A DNA stretch of 64,000 bases from Chrysemys picta bellii (taxonomy: Eukaryota; Chordata; Testudines; Emydidae). The stretch covers positions 67,590,434 through 67,654,433 of the forward strand of contig NC_088794.1 of NCBI RefSeq assembly GCF_011386835.1, in the 5' to 3' direction. Below, piece after piece: positions 56,601 to 64,000 of this stretch. The position numbers were made by a program, and so were the translations under genes. The notes under the pieces are model-generated. The model was not told the origin of the DNA and did not search any database. It worked only from the letters and a program-made list of their open reading frames with translations. Numbering within the stretch: the first letter of the stretch is position 1; each line of letters starts with the position of its first letter.

Positions 56601-59600
56601 CAGTTAGGTCACTGCAGTGTCAGTGTAGACACTGTATTGTTTACATTGATTATTGCTGCCTTTTAGAAACTGCCCCACACTGGCAGTTAAATTGGTGCAA
56701 GCACTCCTGGTGAGGATGCACACCGCCGACAAAGGAGCATAGTGTGGATCCATAAAACCATTCAATTACTGCCGGGGGTGTACATCGATGTAACTTAAGT
56801 CAACTAAATTTTGTAGTGTTGACTTGCCCTTAATTTCAGTTATACCACCATTTTAAGTGATGGTAGGTATAGAGAATCTAAGGTATTTTTATCTTTTAAT
56901 ACAACTACTTAAGAATAACTGAACTTCCAAATATTGAATGTTTGACTGTACCCAAATAGAATAAGTACTGTTATTACTTTGCAAATCATAAATGTAGCAC
57001 TTAACATGAGATGTAAATATTTTTATCAATATAGAAATTTTAAAACTGTAATTTATGTATTCTCAAATGCAAGAATCCACATTAATGCAACATTAAGCTA
57101 CAGCACTTTTACATCTCACCCGAAAGACCAAGCAATACATTGTCCCTTAACACCAGAGATTTTTATAGTGAAAGAAATTAAACAAAATCAGAAAATGTAA
57201 ATTCAGGTTCTAACAGCAACATTAATTTTGATTGTATCTTGAATATTTTATGATGGAGTAATGGATTATATTATCAAAAAGCTCTGAATAGAAAACATTA
57301 TGAATCAGCAAAACAGCTGAGTTAACATTGCTGGTAATACCTTAACTCTTTTTTGCATTTTCTGACTTGTAATTTTCTACTAATCAGCTATAATGGTGCA
57401 GTTACATAGGGTGGGATTTTGTGTGTTTGAGAGATTTAATTTCTTGCTCTTCTTTTTAAATAGAGGTAGGAAATAATAGTATTTAAATGGTCCCATTTAA
57501 GCTTTGAAGTTCTCACTGTATTGGGGTGAAGGAGGTGTCCGTGTTAGTCATTGACTGGATCTTTACACAAGAAAAAGAAACTAATCAAATATAACAGCCT
57601 AGAATTAGCAAAATATTATGGAATAATGCAAAAATGGCAGAGATGCTAAAACTGCAGGATTTACATTTTTCTTCTTGCTCATTTTCAATTTTCTCCTATT
57701 TCCGTAAATTTTTTTATAGCAGGATATCTTGGAGTCGATCTTGCTCTGTCCTTCAGCAAGACAGTCTTTCAGTCAGATTGTCTCAGGAGCAGTATCAGCA
57801 TCACTCTATACTTGAGCCCCCTTGTGCAGCCACTTAGAGAGAATGATAAGATGATATCATGTATAGGGCAGAGCATTGTGGGATTTACTAAAGCTAAAAG
57901 CTTAGCAATTAGCTACTGACAACATCAGAAGTGATATTTTAAATAGTTTTTAACTTCTTTGAGATGGCCTCTGTATAGTCCCACTAGGCTCAGTGGTGTG
58001 TTTCTGGAACATTTACAAAGCAGTCTCTTTTTGGGGGCAGCATTATTCATGTTTGTAACACTGAACTTTCCAGTCATTATTGTTACATAAGTGAGGTGCA
58101 GCCCTAACCACTTCAGATCCTTTCTTACTTCCATAGACAGTGTAATAACTGTAGGCGGTACTCAGGTCTGAATTGGTCAGACTTTATCTCTAGATCTCTG
58201 TAGATAGATTTTAATTAATTTCTAATGGTGTTCATTTTTAGTGTTACGATACTTTTTAGGTAGTTTTTGATATTCATCATTTTTGGGTGGAGGGGGGTTT
58301 AAGGTGTGTGTGATGCTAGGTTTTATGGGGACTCTGTTATGGTAGTGCTCATCCGGGAGCAGAGGAAGGGATTTAAGAAATACACCTTCTCCCCTGGGAT
58401 TTTCTGAATCTGACATCCACACCAAATATCTTCTCTCCCCCCAGCAGTTTGAACAGACACAATCTGTTCATGAACCTGAATCAAAGGGAACTGTGACAAG
58501 AATCTAGCAACACCAAGCATAAACAAGTTATATATTCCCTCTGTTTCCCGTCATACTGTGTATTTAACTTAGAAACTTTACATTTACATTTAAATACATT
58601 GGAGCTAGACTTTGTTGATGCATATTGACTCACAGCAGTACACTTTTAATCAGGTGTTTAATCAGATACTTATGCAACATAAAGCTTTCAGTAATTGATA
58701 CGCTTTCGTTAGTTAATTTCATGCCATCTTGCGCAGTACTCTTCTGGGATGAGTGAGAGTCAATGTTTATGGCAATAAGATGGGGAAAGTAGATGGCCTA
58801 TCCTTGGGGCTAGTGCTTCATGTGTAAAACTGATTGCATGAAGTCAGCCACTGAAGAGTTTGGAGGCTGGTACTTCTTTGTGGCACTTGGCATTCATTTT
58901 CAATGGGGGAACCTGTTAAATCTTTGTACCATGGCTCATGGCCTCTTTAGCAAGTAGTTTCCTAATTATTTCTTTATCACCCATTTCCCTTCACTTGTTT
59001 CATACATGGATACTTTTAACATTGATCAATCTGATCTTCAGTTTACAGACCAAAGAATGCCCCCCCCCCCCCCTCCCTCTCTCAAAAACAAAAACCAAAA
59101 ACATGATCCCTTAGAAGGAATGTAGATTTCTTATCAATTGTCAATCTGGTTCACAAGAAAATTTTGCATATGAAAAATCATGTAGTTTCATGAAATATCA
59201 ATCTGGTTCTCCTTAGAGTCATGTTTTAAAAAAAGAAATTAGATTTCCACATCAGTTCACACTGTTGGCATTTCAGGTTCAAACAAACCACAAATCTCTG
59301 TGGCTCCCAGCCAAAATGGTAAAGTTTAACCTGGGTTCCACCCAAAATCATAGATTTGGGTCTAGGAGATTCACTGATAAAGTTGCTACTTCATTAATAA
59401 CTATTATACAGTTTTAAAGAATTGTGCCATTCTTTGTTTCCCAATGTAATGTTATGTTTGGAATTTGTGTGTCTTATTTGTTTGGTTTTCTTTTATGGTA
59501 AACATAAAATATTACAGAGAGTGTTGAAGTTGGATTTCACTTGTATTTTATGCCAACCTTATGCTTTCACACTATTTTATCTCCAAACGGTGATGTCCAG

Positions 59601-62600
59601 CTGCTTTTCTCAAAATTCTAAACTGTTGCAACAGTGATTTCTCCAGCTTGTACCAATTCTGCTTGGAGTTAATTCTTACACAGTTACTATAATGAAAAGT
59701 GGTTAGCTAAGGAGCCAATAATGACCTTTTGAAAATACTGAAAAGACTGTTTATTTGACCTGTTTCGTGTAGGAAAGAAAGGAAAAGGAACGAAAGCTCA
59801 TCAAAAAAATGGCAGAAAAAGCAGCGAGAGATCTAGAGAGAATCCAATTGCAAGAAAAAGCTAAAGGAAAGTATAAAGAATGGCTAAAGAAGAAAAGAGC
59901 TGAAGAGTCTGAGAAGAAGAAGAAAGAGGAGGTAGAAATCATTCATCTTCTTTGATATCAGCTTGTCAGGCCCAGCCTGTTGTACGTGAAGTGGCCTTGT
60001 TTTGATTAAATTAACATCAGTATAAACTTTTGTGTGTATGCATATATGTATGTATATATGCATACACACTATGGAAGCCCTCCTTGTGGTTCCATACTTA
60101 AGACTGAGATGAGTTTCAGTTTAAAGCAGGAATTTTAACTACTTGAATACATTACAGCACTTAGTCTTGGGTACTAAATGAATTTTCTGAGAATTTATAA
60201 ATAAAGCTGTTAATTAGGTGACTTAAATTTAAAAAATTGGTTACTTTTAAGAAACTTTATACCCTGTGTCAGATCACTTTTTATGACCTGAATGATCTTA
60301 ATAATGCAGCCCCATCCAACTTCCCACATAATTAAAACTCATTGAAATCTTGTGCATGGGCTAAGTTTCAAGACTTTTTTTAAGGATAAATGGTCATTTT
60401 CTTGCCACTCTTTGTAACTGAAAAATTCTCCTTCAGCAGGGCCTGATAAATGTTCTTCTACAGAAAATTCCACAAAGAAATGCCCTCTTTCAAAATGTCT
60501 GCAATCGCCTATTGTTCTCACTGGGAGCAATGCAACTGAGCTGTCACTATCTTTATTTAAAAACAACAACAAAACAAACAAAAAAAGGTCCTTTTTTTGA
60601 AACGGCCACTATCTCCAGTTGTTCCCAGAAGGAATGAAGTCCAGCTGCCTTCAAGGAAGGTGATGGCACCCTATGCTTTCAGGGAGAACTGTCTCCTTGA
60701 GTCATTTTTAATCAGGTGCAAAGCTGCAGACTGCAAGTACCAGCAAATACACCTCTACCCCGATATAACGCGACCTGACAGAACGCGAATTCTGATATAA
60801 CGCGGTAAAGCAGCGCTCCGGTGGGGCGGGACTGCACGCTCTGGCAGATCAAAGCAAGTTCAGTATAACACGGTTTCACCTATAACGTGGTAAGATTTTT
60901 TTTGGCTCCCAAAGACAGCGTTATATCAGGGTAGAGGTGTAGCTATCTAGTCTGATCCACTGATATGCTTTGTATTTTTGCGGGGAGATTTTTACAACTA
61001 TTTCAGAGCCAAATACTTCTGAAAACTTGGAATATTCCCGTTAATCTTTTAGTGATTTGCAGGATTGACATCAGAGATACTTGAGAAAACTGAGAGCTGA
61101 TAGCAAAAAGGAGAAAAATAATTTGTTTATAAAAATTTAATTTATACTTAAACAAAAGGCACTTGATTTAATGGGTTTTTTATTATAACAAATTTGTAAA
61201 CTCTCTACCTTCCAAGCAATTTCTTCTAGACCTATTTATGGCAGCAACCTATGAAGCTGTGGGTGAGATTCTTAGCGGCTTAGCACAGAAGCACAGCACA
61301 GCACAGAACTTGTAGGAAGCCATCTTTGCACCCTCCTAATCCTGGACTTCTCCAGGTATTAGAGAGGACCTTGGAGTAATTTAAATATTGCTGGGGGCTG
61401 ATCTAAGTTTGGGAGCCTCTCTTGGCTACAGTACTATCCAGAATATCTGTGGTGCTGTGAGTTGTGCCCCCCTACACTAGGGTTTGTAGAAGGTCCTGAG
61501 AAGGTACCGTATATACTCGTTCATTAGCCCGTTCGTTTATAAGCTGACCCCCCCCCCACCCCCCCAAGATGGTTAGGTAAAAATAGCAAAAACTGTATGA
61601 CCCTTTTATAGGCCGACCCTATATTTCAGGGGTTGGCAAACTTTGGCTTCCGGCCATCAGGGTAAGCCACTGGTGGGTCGGGCCATTTGTTTACCTGGAG
61701 CATCTGCAGGCATGGAGCCCCTCAGTTCCCTGTGGCTACGGTTGGCTGTTCCCAACCAATGGGAGCTGCGGGAAGTGGCTTCCCACAGTTCCCATTGGTT
61801 GGGAACAGCGAACTGCGGCTACAGGGAGCTGAGGGGCTCCACGTCTGCAGACGCTCCAGGTAAACAAAATGACAACGTATTAGATATTCTATTCAATGAT
61901 TCCATAGAGTTGAAAATCATTAAATTTTGGTGTAGACCCGTTTATAGGCCGATCCCCGCTCTTTGATGCGTCACTTTTTTACCAAAAGTATTCAGCTTAT
62001 GAATGAGTATATATGGTAGTTTATGGCTTCTACAACACCTGTGTTGGGGGGAATCCTCCCCCAGCTGCTTATGGGCTTTTCAGATCTCTTTACGCTGCTC
62101 AACCCTTCTACCCAGTGTAAAGGAGTTGAAGGAAGGTAAGGCTCTCACCCTGGATCACTTGGTGGTAAATGTTTCCATTCTTTAAAGTATTAGAGTAAAG
62201 ACTTACTCATTGTCTTTGTGGTGGACAAATATAGGTAATCCATTTGCAGTACTGCTATGTTTACTGTTGTATCTTGGTCATTGGTGAATCCAGACTGAAT
62301 AGTAATTTGATACTAAATCATTTTAAATATCAGAGACTTCTAATTGGATGGGCGTACAAGGCCTAGGTCTCATGTTAAATTATTTTATGCAGCTAAAGGA
62401 TGGAGCAAATTAGTCTTTCTACCACAATGAGCCTTGCTGGATGGCATATTTTCCCCCTTTGCACTTGCCCACCCCAAATGATATCTATGGGACAATGATT
62501 TATTAGCAGCTGTATAGAAATAATAGTGTTTGTGTGAATGTGCATATTCATTCAATGATCAAGTTTATTTTTGGACAACAGTCATATAGTAGACATGTTC

Positions 62601-63141
62601 CATAGGTTTCACTTGCACAAAAGCTACTTAACATTGGCCATATCATTTGGGAAATGATCATTTTTTTCAGTCTCTGAACCTTAGGGTACTTGCTTGTTGA
62701 CTGTGCTATGGCAAATGAATACACAATAGATATCTTTCTACACAACAACGATAATTTTATCCTGAATGTGGCTAAGTAGCAAACACTGATGCTGTTGCAA
62801 ATCATGACAAAATACACATAACTTCATTAGCCTAAAAACTCGAAACTTTATAAAACTGAAGTGATCTGTTACAAGTAGCTGCTGAACATTAGGATAGAAG
62901 TTTGGTTGTAGGGAAATGACTTGTAGTAGTAGATAAGAACTTTTGCATATTTTGTACAGAATTCTGTCTCTGGACATTTTATTTTTCTTCACTTTTTAGG
63001 AAAAGGAACAAAAAAGGGTAGCTGAATTACAGGAGAAAAAAGAGAAATCAGAGAAGATCTTTAGAGAGTGGCTACAGAATGCCAGAAATAAGCCCCGCCC
63101 AGTTTTACACGGTTATGGCTATACCAATGGGAAACTTCCAG
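38420..63141 (+). CDS. CCDC34: CCDC34, coiled-coil domain-containing protein 34 (3' end outside window)
   Basis: Five coding exons give about 256 residues that I recognise as CCDC34 from the human protein: [58 protein letters not shown], and [13 protein letters not shown] with YGYTNGKL. Exons: 38420-38646 (CDS part), 45693-45825, 50637-50744, 59773-59931, 63000-63141. Frames join cleanly with phases 2, 0, 0, 0, then 1 into a missing C-terminal exon of roughly 70 residues. The protein is a Lys/Glu-rich single long coiled coil with an acidic N-terminal region; it has no signal peptide or membrane segment. In mammals it is tied to sperm flagellum and intraflagellar-transport function. I chose ATG 38420 because it is the only in-frame ATG upstream of the conserved block. 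The N-terminus is shorter than in human. Confidence 0.93.
38647..41267. other. CCDC34 intron after coding exon 1, first part
   Basis: MIR-like pieces lie at 38698-38790 (caggagccaagactcctggg) and 39016-39085 (tatgtgcctcagtttccttt), possibly one SINE split by about 230 bp. The rest is unassigned. Confidence 0.45.
41268..41661. mobile_element. hAT-type MITE with perfect 15-bp inverted ends (394 bp)
   Basis: CAGTGGTTTTCAACC at the left and GGTTGAAAACCACTG at the right are exact inverted repeats. The flanking octamers ttctggca / ttctatta share only the first half, so the duplication is decayed. Confidence 0.82.
42506..44210 (-). mobile_element. CR1 LINE, 5'-truncated, antisense to CCDC34
   Basis: The minus strand encodes CR1 reverse-transcriptase pieces ([20 protein letters not shown], then [20 protein letters not shown] at about 43941-44150; [38 protein letters not shown] at about 42940-43369) in several frames. 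The 3' end at 42506 (cataagaatggccatactc on +) is the usual reptile CR1 terminus. About 1.7 kb long and non-functional. Confidence 0.92.
44211..45692. other. CCDC34 intron, unassigned
   Basis: Its first ~200 bp may be further decayed CR1. The remainder shows nothing recognisable. Confidence 0.4.
45693..45825 (+). CDS. CCDC34: CCDC34 coding exon 2
   Basis: A 133-nt exon (acceptor ttgtaattcag, donor gtgaat) encodes [20 protein letters not shown] followed by [19 protein letters not shown]. The SPWEEWF motif matches the conserved TPWEVWF of human CCDC34. It ends phase 0 and starts the coiled coil. Confidence 0.92.
46455..46660 (+). mobile_element. MIR SINE
   Basis: gcatagcataatggttaaag, gggttcatttctaacctgtg, gtcatgtgaccatgagcaaa and ctccatctgtaaaatgagt follow the MIR consensus order, including B-box-like ggttcat. 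It is ancient and inactive. Confidence 0.85.
46661..47414. other. CCDC34 intron, unassigned
   Basis: AT-rich with pyrimidine tracts at 46830-46880. No feature recognised. Confidence 0.4.
47415..47583. mobile_element. hAT-type MITE (169 bp)
   Basis: Left tagaggttctcaact and right ggttgataaccgctg are inverted ends. The flanking octamers TTCTAGGA (47407-47414) and TCCTAGGA (47584-47591) agree at 7 of 8. Confidence 0.8.
47592..48316. other. CCDC34 intron with a foldback repeat
   Basis: Positions 48197-48262 (gggcttgatccaaagcccac against cagtgggttttgggcttcc) are a copy of the small palindromic family. The rest is unassigned. Confidence 0.5.
48317..49447 (-). mobile_element. Penelope-like element, 3' part
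   Basis: A minus-strand coding remnant (49437-48601) is followed by a 3' UTR that ends with ggcaccttagagactaacaa on the + strand at about 48340. The RT core lies upstream and is missing, so the copy is 5'-truncated. It sits antisense in the CCDC34 intron. Confidence 0.85.
48601..49437 (-). pseudogene. Penelope-like RT/GIY-YIG protein C-terminus
   Basis: One frame runs from 49437 to 48601 with a single stop at 49180-49182. After the post-RT linker ([20 protein letters not shown]) comes [12 protein letters not shown], a probable zinc-binding motif. The GIY-YIG nuclease motif follows in the form [20 protein letters not shown], with the downstream Arg in LRKRIKGH and Glu in RETAEFELI. The family couples this nuclease to an RT related to telomerase. 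Apart from one nonsense codon the domain looks well kept. Confidence 0.85.
49448..49685. other. Short intronic gap
   Basis: No feature recognised between the Penelope copy and the hAT MITE; the last 8 bases are the hAT target duplication. Confidence 0.4.
49686..49979. mobile_element. hAT MITE copy 2 (294 bp)
   Basis: caggggtaggcaacc and ggttgctgacccctg ends, with the perfect 8-bp duplication TACTAGTG at 49678-49685 and 49980-49987. It is closely similar to the copies at 16560 and 63699. Confidence 0.93.
49988..50636. other. CCDC34 intron, 3' end
   Basis: Contains an ATT microsatellite at 50429-50451. Nothing else recognised. Confidence 0.45.
50637..50744 (+). CDS. CCDC34: CCDC34 coding exon 3
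   Basis: A 108-nt exon, exactly 36 codons and phase 0 on both sides, encodes [20 protein letters not shown] followed by [16 protein letters not shown]. Acceptor ttttaattag, donor gtaaat. The composition is a highly charged coiled coil with the KEW motif. Confidence 0.93.
51320..52012 (+). mobile_element. Second DIRS retrotransposon relic (3' half)
   Basis: The frame at 51345-51644 ends with [20 protein letters not shown] and [16 protein letters not shown], aligning by eye with the recombinase C-terminus at 5150-5290. The HxxR box reads YSTG, so both catalytic residues are lost. Downstream, 51743-51785 (aactgtggctctctgagatg...) is inverted at about 51970-52008 (acacatctcaaagaaccaca), matching an ICR and right terminal repeat. 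The left part is missing. Confidence 0.72.
52013..54296. other. CCDC34 intron with a repeat fragment
   Basis: Positions 52437-52560 (gataaaagacatggccatgg, then cttgctgggctataaaattg) belong to the family at 32083. The rest is AT-rich and unassigned, with a T17 run near 53371. Confidence 0.45.
54305..55446. mobile_element. hAT element copy 3 with GC-rich internal block (1142 bp)
   Basis: caggggtcggcaacc and ggttgccgacccctg are perfect inverted ends, with the 8-bp duplication GCCTATCA at 54297-54304 and 55447-55454. The right 100 bp are the same as in the short copies. The interior (about 54350-55360) is very GC-rich, with a motif near 54465 (ctcgggttctgcagctcccg) found again directly near 54715 and inverted near 54545. 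A G-rich tandem stretch (ggggggcagtcaggg words) lies at 54885-55260. Confidence 0.92.
55455..56440. other. CCDC34 intron, unassigned
   Basis: No feature recognised. Confidence 0.4.
56443..56832. mobile_element. TIR DNA-transposon-like repeat (~390 bp)
   Basis: Left ggcctggtctacgctacaga is roughly inverted by the right gtagtgttgacttgccctt. The interior has words such as cctaactctgtaagcgccta and cagtgtcagtgtagaca. It is an old copy without a clear target duplication. Confidence 0.55.
56833..59772. other. CCDC34 intron before coding exon 4
   Basis: About 2.9 kb of mostly AT-rich unassigned intron. Positions 57526-57590 (gaaggaggtgtccgtgttag) may be a Penelope scrap. A C-tract lies at 59059-59071. 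Confidence 0.4.
59773..59931 (+). CDS. CCDC34: CCDC34 coding exon 4
   Basis: A 159-nt exon, exactly 53 codons and phase 0 on both sides, encodes [20 protein letters not shown], then [20 protein letters not shown] and [13 protein letters not shown]. Acceptor tttcgtgtag, donor gtagaa. Confidence 0.93.
59932..60747. other. CCDC34 intron, unassigned
   Basis: Alternating TATG/CATA-rich stretch at 60036-60066. No other feature. Confidence 0.4.
60750..60939. mobile_element. Tc/mariner-type MITE copy B (190 bp)
   Basis: Same ends as copy A (cacctctaccccgatataac / ttatatcagggtagaggtg), with TA on both sides (60748-60749, 60940-60941). It is longer than copy A mainly through an extra segment near 60773-60787 (cctgacagaacgcg). 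Confidence 0.9.
61507..62016. mobile_element. TIR element (~510 bp) enclosing a large hairpin
   Basis: Left CCGTATATACTCGTTCATTA and right inverse (gaatgagtatatatgg) are near-perfect terminal repeats with TA on both sides (61505-61506, 62017-62018). The interior holds ttataggccgaccc / gtttataggccgatcccc words near both ends and a long palindrome at 61689-61865. Superfamily uncertain; TA duplication suggests Tc/mariner. Confidence 0.75.
61689..61865. repeat. Long inverted repeat (arms ~88 bp)
   Basis: The left arm begins gtttacctggagcatctgca and runs to gctgcgggaag (about 61772). The right arm runs from cttcccacagttcccattgg to ctccaggtaaac. The arms are about 90% complementary with a loop of only a few bases. 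Confidence 0.85.
62019..62999. other. CCDC34 intron before coding exon 5
   Basis: No feature recognised apart from the acceptor of exon 63000. Confidence 0.4.
63000..63141 (+). CDS. CCDC34: CCDC34 coding exon 5
   Basis: A 142-nt exon encodes [20 protein letters not shown], then [20 protein letters not shown] and YTNGKLPG. Acceptor actttttag, donor gtttgt, ending phase 1. The human equivalent continues into a C-terminal exon that is not found before 64,000. Confidence 0.93.
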
Positions 63142-63698
63142 GTTTGTACTTATACTAGACACATACTATGATGTCTATTTAAATATTGTGGCAATCTCAG
63201 GCTTCATGATGTCTTTTTTCCAGTTTATTTAAATTTAATTTGACATTCTCAGCCTGAATCTAATTTGTCACCTTAGTGAGTAGATAACAGATACAGTATG
63301 TTACAGATATACTGCAAATATAATACCTTTTCGCACTATAAGGGCTGTATTGAAATATGTATTTTATACCCATTCAGTATTATTAAGCAACAAGCATCTT
63401 GTGGGTGGTTTTTAATTTTTTATTTTAATTTTTGGTTTTTTTACTCTGCATTTTCATCCACTTTGGACAGTGAAATTCAGTGATGTCGTGAGAGACGAAG
63501 AAAGGAGAAGAGGGTGGGACACAGGTATAATTAGGGATAATGGGATGAAAATCAGAAATGGAAAGTTTGAGGCTTATTATTGAGAGAACCTTCCTGATGG
63601 TACCCCTTTGTGCCCACTTCATGGTCCCTAAATGGACTATGAGGCGTAGAGTGGCATCACCACAGTCCAGCATGCTCTGCTGGGCAAATATCCTATGT
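63142..63698. other. CCDC34 intron after coding exon 5
   Basis: AT-rich intron with no recognised exon. The missing C-terminal exon is not here. Confidence 0.5.
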
Positions 63699-64000
63699 CA
63701 GGAGTAGGCAAGCTATGGCAGGTGTGCCAAAGGCGGCACGCAAGCTGATTTTCAGTGGCACTCACTCTGCCCAGGTCCTGGCCACCGGTCCGGGGGGCTC
63801 TGCATTTTAATTTAATTTTAAGTGAAGCTTCTTAAACATTTAAAAAACCTTATTTACTTTACGTACAACAATAGTTTAGTGTTATATTATGAACTTATAG
63901 AAAGAGACCTTCTAAAAATGTTAAAATGTATTACTGGCAAGTGAAACCTTAAATTAGAGTGAATAAATGAAGACTCGGCACACCACTTCTGAAAGGCTGC
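63699..64000. mobile_element. hAT MITE copy 4, cut by window end
   Basis: Starts caggagtaggcaagc and runs in parallel with copy 2 to gaaaggctgc at 64000, so only about nine bases of the right end are outside. The target duplication cannot be checked. Confidence 0.88.

Noticed and set aside
61643..61966. 107-codon + frame
   Set aside because: It is the translation of the hairpin arms inside the TIR element.

Overview
This window is vertebrate genomic DNA, most likely from a reptile and probably a turtle. The evidence is two clearly recognisable vertebrate genes with short exons and GT/AG introns, and a repeat load of CR1 LINEs, a Penelope-like element with a GIY-YIG domain, DIRS tyrosine-recombinase retrotransposons, hAT and Tc/mariner-type MITEs, and old MIR SINEs. 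The turtle assignment rests on repeat style and was not tested by database search.

Two genes lie head-to-tail on the + strand. Positions 7,248-26,487 hold the last 14 coding exons (by family structure exons 5-18) of LGR4, the leucine-rich-repeat 7TM receptor for R-spondins. They encode LRR4-LRR17, the cysteine hinge and the whole 7TM domain with the C-tail. The 3'UTR probably ends near 28,170. Exons 1-4 lie before the window. After about 9.5 kb of intergenic DNA, a CpG island at 37.6-38.25 kb marks the promoter of CCDC34, a coiled-coil gene linked to cilia and sperm flagella. Its coding exons lie at 38,420, 45,693, 50,637, 59,773 and 63,000, and the C-terminal exon lies beyond the window. The same LGR4-then-CCDC34 order and orientation is known in human.

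The rest is intronic or intergenic and rich in transposons. The most informative region is 1,378-6,791 in LGR4 intron 4. A non-LTR retrotransposon on the minus strand is flanked by a perfect 13-bp target duplication and has an ATC-type tail, a 5' hairpin, APE endonuclease, reverse transcriptase and a C-terminal C2H2 finger. It is interrupted inside its endonuclease by a short, internally deleted DIRS retrotransposon with inverted terminal repeats and an internal complementary region. The flanks fit recombination of a DIRS circle with the LINE at a shared TTCTT core, with no target duplication. A second, older DIRS remnant sits in CCDC34 at 51.3-52.0 kb.

Other elements include three complete copies (8-bp duplications) and one cut copy of one hAT family, one of them carrying a GC-rich block of about 1 kb. 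There are two copies of a 174-190 bp TA-flanked MITE, one inside the predicted LGR4 3'UTR; a 122-bp MITE with a perfect 10-bp duplication; a TIR element containing a hairpin with arms of about 88 bp; and many short foldback repeats of about 70 bp. No tRNA, rRNA or CRISPR was seen.
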